A stretch of DNA of 9,173 nt from TMED14 sp038145075 (GTDB lineage Bacteria; Bacteroidota; Bacteroidia; Flavobacteriales; Schleiferiaceae). The first letter of the stretch is position 1. Each line of letters begins with the position of its first letter. The notes below the pieces were generated by a model that worked only from the letters and a program-made list of their open reading frames with translations, did no database searches and was not told where the DNA came from. A program made the position numbers and the translations under genes. Shown here one piece after another: positions 1 through 5,234 of the stretch. Location of the stretch: the NCBI GenBank assembly GCA_038145075.1, contig JAYQOY010000059.1:1-9173 (forward strand), given 5' to 3'.

Positions 1-1353
1 TAACCTTAAAAACCATTTAGTATGAAACATGGAAATGCAAAGTACCCTCTCGAATTAATGCTTGCAGTTTGCCTACGGGAAGAAAGGAAACTCTATCCAC
101 AAGAATTTCTGCAAACCATACCGCGAAGTACCTTATCCCTTTGGAGGTCCAAGCCACCTCAGTTCTTTATCCAGCAATTTGAAGATCCAGAAACTCGTGA
201 AATCGTAAAACGGGCAAAATCGAAAGAAAGCCATGAAGCGGCGACTCGAAAAAAGATCACAGCTTCTTATTTCAAATTCTTACAGTTCATTAAGGACCGA
301 ATGGGCGAAAAAGAATACCTGCGGTTCTTGAGTTCAAATAAACGAGACTTCCTCATAGTCGTTGATTCCCTCGAGGGGGCCATTTCAAAGAACATTTTCC
401 TGGAGGCCGCAGGCGTAAGTAAAAACCGATATTGGAGCTGGAAAATTGCAGAGACCGTCAAATGCGATAGCAGTTATGATTCGGTGTGCATACGGAAGCG
501 TCCACACAAAACGACGAAGCAAGAAGTCCAGCGCATACGGCGCATTGCTATGAAAGGAGGCCCCAATAAATATGCGATTTGGGCCACCGCTTTGAAAGAA
601 GGGAAGATTGCCGTAGGAAAACAGACTTTTTACACGTACACGAAAGACATACTTACGGAAAAGCAACATCGAAAAGCGCCCAAAAAGCATCGAAAAGTTC
701 GGGCAAACGCTATTCATGAAATTTGGCACGCGGATATTTCTATCATCTTCACCGCCGATGGGAAAAAACACTGTCTGTACTGTGTGATGGATAATTATTC
801 GCGGGCAGTCTTGGCTTGGCGCATTGAAGACCGTGTTCGCAAATCCATATCGGCAGAAGTACTGCGCGATGCGTTTATTCGGTCCTGTCCAGAGAAGGTG
901 AAGTACATGACGGATGGAGGGAGTGAAAACCGCAATATCCTAGACACAGATTTACCGGAAATCAAATTCAAGGTGACCCATTTAGTCGCACAGAAAAACG
1001 GGATACCCTCTAATTCTATGATTGAACGTGTTTTTCACACGTTAAAAAATGAATACAAAAGAGTGGTCAATGCGCAAGACAAGGGGCATCTAATTAAAGT
1101 CGTCTCCGAAGTGATCAACGCCTACATGGACCGGCCCCACAGCGCCCATGGAGTGTACAGTCCTCGTGAGGTGCTCATGAAGACTTCAGGTTGGTTTGAT
1201 AAAAAAGCTGTTCTGTATTCTTCGGCCAAAGCACGCCTAGAAGCCAATAAGAACGCCACATGTTCTAATTGTGAAAACTGTACGTGTTCTACCTCCTTTG
1301 ACTGGGATGTGGTGGGTACCCCTCCTAACAATCCCAAAGACAAGTCAGAATAA
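1..1353 (+). mobile_element. IS3-like insertion element, minimum visible extent (ends not resolved)
   Basis: The only direct evidence is the transposase gene it carries and the A/T-richer base composition of this stretch compared with the genes to the right. The left end lies at or before the window edge, because only 21 bases precede the transposase start. The right end should lie between the transposase stop and the terminator near 1434, but I see no inverted repeat matching the left edge and no target-site duplication. The extent given is therefore a lower bound, not a measured element. It lies just past the 3' end of tRNA-Ser, a common neighbourhood for mobile DNA, but no duplicated tRNA 3' end is visible, so tRNA-targeted integration is not supported. 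Confidence 0.45.
22..1353 (+). CDS. IS3-like DDE transposase (rve integrase core), single ORF, Cys-rich tail
   Basis: Likely catalyses DNA cleavage and strand transfer for an insertion sequence. The 443-residue protein has an integrase-core fold signature: D238 in the WHADIS motif, D298 in MTDGGSEN, and E335 in SNSMIERVFHTLKNE. The last of these matches the IS3 pattern DNAxxESFxxTLKxE, and 36 residues separate D298 from E335. The MDNYSRAVLAW stretch at 256-266 is also typical of IS3 OrfB. An HTH-like segment lies near 122-145, and a second helical region at about 167-210 resembles the HTH that precedes the core in OrfB. Residues 1-110 are basic and helical and may do the job of OrfA. Most IS3 elements make OrfAB by a -1 frameshift; here one uninterrupted frame covers everything. 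The tail holds C414, C417, C420 and C422 (CxxCxxCxC), a possible metal site. The ATG at 22 is the first start after an in-frame TAA at 1-3, with no Shine-Dalgarno. The triad is intact, so the enzyme may be active. Confidence 0.85.
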   Translation: MKHGNAKYPLELMLAVCLREERKLYPQEFLQTIPRSTLSLWRSKPPQFFIQQFEDPETREIVKRAKSKESHEAATRKKITASYFKFLQFIKDRMGEKEYLRFLSSNKRDFLIVVDSLEGAISKNIFLEAAGVSKNRYWSWKIAETVKCDSSYDSVCIRKRPHKTTKQEVQRIRRIAMKGGPNKYAIWATALKEGKIAVGKQTFYTYTKDILTEKQHRKAPKKHRKVRANAIHEIWHADISIIFTADGKKHCLYCVMDNYSRAVLAWRIEDRVRKSISAEVLRDAFIRSCPEKVKYMTDGGSENRNILDTDLPEIKFKVTHLVAQKNGIPSNSMIERVFHTLKNEYKRVVNAQDKGHLIKVVSEVINAYMDRPHSAHGVYSPREVLMKTSGWFDKKAVLYSSAKARLEANKNATCSNCENCTCSTSFDWDVVGTPPNNPKDKSE

Positions 1354-1409
1354 AAAACGAACCCTAAGCGCCCTGTGCAAACGGGTAGGGGGGTGCGCAT
1401 GTTCAACGC

Positions 1410-1429
1410 GCCTTAAAAAAGGCATTTTC
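1410..1429 (+). terminator. Weak hairpin downstream of transposase
   Basis: GCCTT (1410-1414) pairs with AAGGC (1419-1423) around an AAAA loop and is followed by ATTTTC. This could be a weak intrinsic terminator for the transposase transcript, but the stem is only 5 bp and the T tract is short. The much stronger hairpin 10 bases further on would finish the job in any case. Confidence 0.35.
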
Positions 1430-1433
1430 TAAA

Positions 1434-1460
1434 AAAACCAGCACTTAATGTGCTGGTTTT
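1434..1460. terminator. Strong bidirectional intrinsic terminator between transposase and tRNA-Ser
   Basis: A perfect 11-bp stem, AAAACCAGCAC (1434-1444) with GTGCTGGTTTT (1450-1460), closes a TTAAT loop. The A run on the left and T run on the right give a U tract on either strand, so the site can end transcription of the transposase from the left and of tRNA-Ser from the right. It lies 13 bases past the tRNA 3' end, so the tRNA precursor would have a short trailer. It probably belongs to the tRNA gene rather than to the mobile element. Confidence 0.85.
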
Positions 1461-1472
1461 CAATGTTTTAAG

Positions 1473-1559
1473 CGGAGAGAGGGGGATTCGAACCCCCGAT
1501 ACAGTTTCCCGTATACACACTTTCCAGGCGTGCTCCTTCAACCACTCGGACACCTCTCC
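1473..1559 (-). tRNA. tRNA-Ser (anticodon GGA)
   Basis: The 87-nt minus-strand sequence folds as a type II (long variable arm) cloverleaf. The acceptor stem GGAGAGG pairs with TCTCTCC with one G-U pair. The anticodon stem CACGC/GTGTG encloses the loop CTGGAAA, giving anticodon GGA (positions 1523-1525), which reads UCC and UCU. The variable arm ATACGG-GAAA-CTGTAT is a 6-bp stem with a tetraloop, as expected for serine. The T arm is GGGGG-TTCGAAT-CCCCC. The discriminator base is G, normal for tRNA-Ser. CCA is not encoded and must be added after transcription. A good promoter lies upstream and a strong terminator downstream, so it appears to be a single-gene transcription unit. Confidence 0.97.
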
Positions 1560-1576
1560 AAAGATGTTGTGGGCGG

Positions 1577-1606
1577 CAAAGATACATAAAAGGCCTGCCC
1601 TGCAAA
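1577..1606 (-). promoter_or_regulatory. Bacteroidota-type promoter for tRNA-Ser
   Basis: On the minus strand a -33 box TTTG (1606-1603) is followed after 18 bases by TATCTTTG (1584-1577), an exact match to the -7 consensus TAnnTTTG used by the primary sigma factor of Bacteroidota. Transcription would begin about 12 bases before the mature tRNA 5' end at 1559. The -33 box is half of the CAAACGTTTG palindrome shared with the opposite promoter. Confidence 0.75.
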
Positions 1607-1612
1607 CGTTTG
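1603..1612. promoter_or_regulatory. Palindrome CAAACGTTTG joining two divergent -33 boxes
   Basis: This perfect 10-bp palindrome contains TTTG on each strand, separated by CG. Each TTTG is at the right distance to act as the -33 element of a promoter pointing outward: 18 bases to TATCTTTG on the left and 19 bases to GACCTTTG on the right. RNA polymerase could then use either direction but probably not both at once. It could also be an operator for a dimeric regulator; the sequence does not tell. Confidence 0.5.
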
Positions 1613-1639
1613 ACTATACAGGACTGTACAAGACCTTTG
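1609..1639 (+). promoter_or_regulatory. Candidate promoter for the thioredoxin-like gene
   Basis: TTTG (1609-1612), a 19-base spacer and GACCTTTG (1632-1639) match the TTTG/TAnnTTTG pattern with one mismatch in the -7 box (G for the first T). The expected start of transcription is about 4-7 bases after the box, which falls on or next to the ATG at 1645. The mRNA would be leaderless or nearly so, unless the start codon is further in or another promoter is used. Confidence 0.45.
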
Positions 1640-1644
1640 TAGCT

Positions 1645-2226
1645 ATGAATTTGGACCTAGCCTACCAGGCGTATTGGGAAAAGGCCCTGCCTGTAGAGAC
1701 CTATTTGGACGACTTGCTGCAAGCGATGCCCAAAGATTTGGAGGGCATGGACCGCTACCTCCCGATCAATCAACAAAGAGTGAAGCGGCTCTTGAGCCGT
1801 TTCCAACTGAATCCAGAGGTGGAAGCGGCCTGCCTGAATGCTCCACAGGGCAGCAAATGGTTGATCCTAAACGAACATTGGTGTGGCGACGGGGCTCAGA
1901 GCATACCGGTTCAAGCTGCGATGCAAAGAGCGAGCAATGGTCGCTTAGAAATTCGGGTACTCTTCCGCGATCAAAATCTGGAACTCATGGATGCCCACCT
2001 TACCAACGGAGGAAGAAGCATTCCCATGACCCTTGCGCTCACCCCCGATTGGGCGGTTGGCAAAACCTGGGGGCCACGACCCGCGTATGCCATGGACCTC
2101 GTGGCGCGCATTAAAGCGAATCCGGATATAGCACATACCTATTCCGAAGAGCTTCACAAGTGGTATGCTCTCAATAAACAACAAGCGATTCAAGTGGAAC
2201 TCGCCCAAGCCCTCTTGGGTCTATAA
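1645..2226 (+). CDS. Thioredoxin-like protein (Thioredoxin_9-like) with single-Cys WCGDG site
   Basis: A 193-residue cytoplasmic protein with no signal peptide or membrane segment. It resembles the thioredoxin-fold family common in Flavobacteriia, annotated simply as thioredoxin family protein, whose function is not established. Motifs in order: LPINQQRVKRL at 39-49, the active-site strand WLILNEHWCGDGAQSIPV at 72-89, FRDQNLELMDAHLTNGGRSIP at 107-127 with the cis-proline position at P127, TWGPRP at 141-146, and HKWYALNKQQAIQVEL at 171-186. The usual CxxC is replaced by C80-G-D-G; the only other cysteine is C63, so a classical disulfide reductase cycle is unlikely. ATG 1645 is preferred because the frame further upstream reads through the antisense strand of tRNA-Ser and is not real coding sequence. 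The gene ends tail to tail with ansA, overlapping it by 6 bp. Confidence 0.85.
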   Translation: MNLDLAYQAYWEKALPVETYLDDLLQAMPKDLEGMDRYLPINQQRVKRLLSRFQLNPEVEAACLNAPQGSKWLILNEHWCGDGAQSIPVQAAMQRASNGRLEIRVLFRDQNLELMDAHLTNGGRSIPMTLALTPDWAVGKTWGPRPAYAMDLVARIKANPDIAHTYSEELHKWYALNKQQAIQVELAQALLGL

Positions 2227-3231
2227 ACTGCGCTCGCCCGCCACATTGGTCGCAAAGCCTTCGCGAAAAGCCACCCCCTGCTTGCCCTGTCCGAGAAGCC
2301 ACATGGACTTGGTGATGACCGCTTCCAAGGTCATATCCCCCGCCGATAGAACGCCGGCATGGCGCAGCGTTCGCGATGCGGCATAGGCTGGCTGACGCAC
2401 CCCACCCATCGGACATTGGGACGCATTGATAAAGAGTACGCCGCGCTCCTGCCCTTCGTCAAGAAGGGTTGGAAGCCAGGGCCAGTTGGGCGCATTCCCG
2501 CTACCAAAGCTCTGTAAAATGATCACATCACGACCTGAGTCCAAGCAGATGCTCCGCGCCAAACGCTCATCCATGCCGGGGAAAAAGCGAAGCACCCCAA
2601 CTCGCGTATCCGTCGCGGGTGCAAAGCAAACGGGGCCCGTGGGCCTCCACAGAGAGGACTCATGAAGCTGCAGGCTGACACCTGCCTCCCCTAATGCGGG
2701 GTAATTGGGACTTTCAAAGGCATTAAAGGCTTGGGACGATCGCTTGTACGCTCGGTTCGCCCGCAGCAATTGGTACTCAAAATAAATTGCGACTTCCTGC
2801 AACACTGGCGCGTCATTTGCCTCTTGCAATACCACTTCCAACGAGGTGATTAAATTTTCGCGCGCATCGGACCGCAGTACGCCAATGGGCAATTGGCTGC
2901 CCGTGAAGACGATGGGCTTACCCAAATTTTGGAGCATAAAACTCAGCGCCGAAGCGGTATAGGCCATGGTGTCTGTGCCGTGCAGCACCACAAACCCTGA
3001 ATACCTGTCTCTACGCTCATAAATGCCCGTCGCCAAGCGTTCCCAATGATTCGGCTGCATCTCACTGCTGTCCATGGGCTCCCAGGGCTGCCAGGTCTCT
3101 ACCGTGGCCTGAAGCTGTGCAAGCTCCGGCACATGGCTCAATACCTGCGCAAAGTCAAAGGGCTGCAAATCGCCTTCCGGCCCTTGAACCATGCCGATGG
3201 TGCCTCCGGTGTAGATGAGTAAGACCTTCAT
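2221..3231 (-). CDS. ansA: Type I (cytoplasmic) L-asparaginase
   Basis: Hydrolyses L-asparagine to L-aspartate and ammonia in the cytoplasm. The length of 336 residues is normal for the AnsA type (about 330-340), and there is no signal peptide, unlike periplasmic type II enzymes. Catalytic elements are all present: YTGGTIG at 7-13 with nucleophile T11, HGTDTMAYTAS at 84-94 with T86 and D87, and K163 in RANRAYKRSSQAFNAF, which aligns with the conserved RxNRxxK of AnsA. The FTGSQLPIGVLRSDARENL block (109-127) is also typical of the family. It is the last gene of the minus-strand run, 12 bp after tatD, and most likely translated from the same mRNA. Its last codon and stop (TTA TAG) are the reverse complement of the last codon and stop (CTA TAA) of the thioredoxin-like gene. 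No terminator is visible at its end. Confidence 0.95.
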   Translation of the reverse strand: MKVLLIYTGGTIGMVQGPEGDLQPFDFAQVLSHVPELAQLQATVETWQPWEPMDSSEMQPNHWERLATGIYERRDRYSGFVVLHGTDTMAYTASALSFMLQNLGKPIVFTGSQLPIGVLRSDARENLITSLEVVLQEANDAPVLQEVAIYFEYQLLRANRAYKRSSQAFNAFESPNYPALGEAGVSLQLHESSLWRPTGPVCFAPATDTRVGVLRFFPGMDERLARSICLDSGRDVIILQSFGSGNAPNWPWLPTLLDEGQERGVLFINASQCPMGGVRQPAYAASRTLRHAGVLSAGDMTLEAVITKSMWLLGQGKQGVAFREGFATNVAGERSL

Positions 3232-3243
3232 GTGGGTTGTGCT

Positions 3244-4011
3244 TTACAAGCGGAAGATACGACGGGCATTGTCGCTCGTGGTACGGTCTACGTCCTGGAA
3301 GGTCAGGCCCAAGTGGTCGGCTAGGTGTTCGGCTACTCGACGCACATACGCCGATTCATTGCGCTGCCCCCGGTACGGGGTAGGCGCCAAATACGGACTA
3401 TCCGTTTCCAAAACCACATGGTCCAACCCAACAACCGCCAGGACGTCCACCACCTTAGCCGTTTTAAACGTGGCGACGCCTCCAATGCCCAGGTGATGCC
3501 CCATGGCTATTAGCTCCTGCGCGATCTCTAGGGAACCGGTGAAGCAATGGAGTACGCCCGATAGCTCTGGACAGGCGCGTTGCCTCAAAACGTCCATCGT
3601 GGGGCCCCATGCCTCTCGGACGTGCATGCTGAAGGGTTTTTGGAAGCGAATGCACCAGTCCAACTGGCGGTGCAACGCCTGGATTTGGCGGTCTAGGGTG
3701 CTTTTATCCCAGTACAAATCCAGACCAATTTCTCCCACGGCCACAAAGGCGTCGGGATTGGCCTCCCAGAGTGCCTCATAGCGGTCTAATACCCCTTCCC
3801 AGTCCTCCTGGACGTCACAGGGATGAAGGCCCAACATAAGCCGCACGGCCTCCGGATAGCGGGCCTGAAGCGCCTGCATTCGGGGCAAGCTCTCATCGTT
3901 TACATTGGGCAAAAGCATGTGACTCACGCCTGCCTCAAACGCACGCGCCATCACCGCATCTAGGTCATCCGCCAATTGCGGGTTGTCCAAATGCGTATGC
4001 GTATCGATCAA
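3244..4011 (-). CDS. tatD: TatD-family metal-dependent hydrolase/DNase, TTG start
   Basis: A 255-residue TIM-barrel amidohydrolase-superfamily protein; family members are divalent-metal-dependent deoxyribonucleases linked to DNA repair and degradation. The metal ligands are all visible: H5 and H7 in DTHTHLD, E94 in VGEIGLDLYW, H130 in FSMHVREAW, H155 in GVLHCFTGS, and D204 in LETDSPYLAP. The start codon is TTG at 4011-4009: the frame has no ATG or GTG between the in-frame TAA that ends sucB (4026-4024) and the DTHTH motif. A start at the first internal Met (M21) would delete H5 and H7. TatD proteins normally begin M-[IFL]-[VDI]-[DT]-[THS]-H, which fits TTG. It lies 12 bp after sucB and 12 bp before ansA, so it is probably cotranscribed with both. 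Specific substrate unknown; the symbol refers to the family. Confidence 0.92.
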   Translation of the reverse strand: MIDTHTHLDNPQLADDLDAVMARAFEAGVSHMLLPNVNDESLPRMQALQARYPEAVRLMLGLHPCDVQEDWEGVLDRYEALWEANPDAFVAVGEIGLDLYWDKSTLDRQIQALHRQLDWCIRFQKPFSMHVREAWGPTMDVLRQRACPELSGVLHCFTGSLEIAQELIAMGHHLGIGGVATFKTAKVVDVLAVVGLDHVVLETDSPYLAPTPYRGQRNESAYVRRVAEHLADHLGLTFQDVDRTTSDNARRIFRL

Positions 4012-4023
4012 AACAAAGGGGGG

Positions 4024-5223
4024 TTACAAGCCGAGGCCCTTCTTGGCATCGCCGCCCATCAGGTGTTCCACAGGGTTCTCCAGGGCCTCCTTAATGGCGA
4101 CCAGCGTACCCACGGATTCACGTCCATCGATGATGCGGTGATCGTAGCTCAACGCCACATACATGATCGGACGAACCACGATCTCGCCATTCACCACCAC
4201 CGGACGCTCCACGATGTTGTGCATGCCCAAAATGGCGCTCTGCGGTGGGTTGATAATCGGCGTGCTCAACATGGAGCCAAATACACCACCGTTGGTGATC
4301 GTAAAGCATCCTCCCGTCATTTCATCGACGGTGATTTTGCCGTCACGCACTTTCACGGCCAAGTCTTTAATCGCGGATTCTACCCCTGCAAAGTCCAAGG
4401 TATCCGCATCGCGTACCACGGGCACCATCAAGCCTTTTGGACCGCTTACAGCCACGGAAATGTCCGTGCTATCAAAGCTGACCATATCGTCGCCGTCAAT
4501 CATGCTCGCTACCGCCGGGTAGAGTTTCAGCGCTCGAACAACCGCAAGCGTAAAGAAGCTCATGAAGCCCAGACCCACGCCGTGCTTCTCCGCAAACGCC
4601 TCCTTGTACTGCTTGCGCAAATCCATGATAGGCTTCATATCCACCTCGTTAAAGGTGGTCAGCATAGCGGTTTCGTTCTTGACAGAAACCAAACGCTGCG
4701 CCAGCTTCCGACGGAGGGCGCTCATGCGCTGGCGGGATTCTCCGCGACCGGCTACCGTAGAACCCATGGACACTTTGGCGTTGACGGCATCCTCCTTGGT
4801 GATGCGGCCGTCCTTACCCGTCCCTGAAACTTGGGCGGGAGAAATGCCTTTTTCATCTAAAATTTTCTTGGCCGCCGGGCTGGGAGTGCCGGTGGCATAG
4901 GTCTGTGCGGCCGGAGTGGCTGCAACGGGCATAGGATTGGGGGCAGCGGCCGAAGCGGGCTTTGCAGCACCTCCCGCAGGTGCTTCTGCCGAGGTGTCAA
5001 TTTTGCAGACGACTTGGCCCACCGCCACGGTGGTGCCGGGCTCCACCAAAATTTCAATCACCCCACTCATTTCAGCGGGCAATTCCAAAGTGGCCTTGTC
5101 CGAATCCACTTCCGCAATGGCTTGGTCCTTTTCGACGTAGTCGCCGGTGCTGACCAACCAGCTGGCAATTTCCACTTCAGAAATGGACTCACCGGGGGAG
5201 GGAACTTTCATGTCAAGAATCAT
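4024..5223 (-). CDS. sucB: 2-oxoglutarate dehydrogenase E2, dihydrolipoyl succinyltransferase
   Basis: The E2 core subunit of the 2-oxoglutarate dehydrogenase complex: its swinging lipoyl arm carries the succinyl group from E1 to CoA. Of 399 residues, 2-77 form the lipoyl domain, with lipoylated K43 in VDSDKATLEL; 78-112 form a flexible Ala/Pro-rich linker; 113-150 are the peripheral-subunit-binding domain (PSPAAKKILDEKGI, GTGKDGRITKEDA); and about 165-398 form the acyltransferase domain ending with DHRIIDGRES. Catalytic H362 and D366 lie in that motif. The start MILDMKVPSPGESISE is the form usual in Bacteroidota, supporting ATG 5223 over the Met four codons later. It is 11 bp downstream of sucA, its direct partner. 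No E3 (lpd) gene is in the window; E3 is often encoded elsewhere. Confidence 0.97.
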   Translation of the reverse strand: MILDMKVPSPGESISEVEIASWLVSTGDYVEKDQAIAEVDSDKATLELPAEMSGVIEILVEPGTTVAVGQVVCKIDTSAEAPAGGAAKPASAAAPNPMPVAATPAAQTYATGTPSPAAKKILDEKGISPAQVSGTGKDGRITKEDAVNAKVSMGSTVAGRGESRQRMSALRRKLAQRLVSVKNETAMLTTFNEVDMKPIMDLRKQYKEAFAEKHGVGLGFMSFFTLAVVRALKLYPAVASMIDGDDMVSFDSTDISVAVSGPKGLMVPVVRDADTLDFAGVESAIKDLAVKVRDGKITVDEMTGGCFTITNGGVFGSMLSTPIINPPQSAILGMHNIVERPVVVNGEIVVRPIMYVALSYDHRIIDGRESVGTLVAIKEALENPVEHLMGGDAKKGLGL

Positions 5224-5234
5224 GGGAGAGAGAT

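Noticed and set aside
1..1473. tRNA-Ser as an integration (att) site for the element
   Set aside because: No copy of the tRNA 3' end occurs on the far side of the transposase within the window, and the enzyme is a DDE transposase rather than a tyrosine recombinase.
1450..1644. N-terminal extension of the thioredoxin-like gene
   Set aside because: The extension is translated from the antisense of tRNA-Ser and the tRNA terminator; the family match begins only at about 1645.
3976..4827. A 283-codon plus-strand ORF opposite sucB and the start of tatD
   Set aside because: It spans two clear minus-strand genes and the translation is His/Arg-rich low-information sequence, typical of antisense reading.
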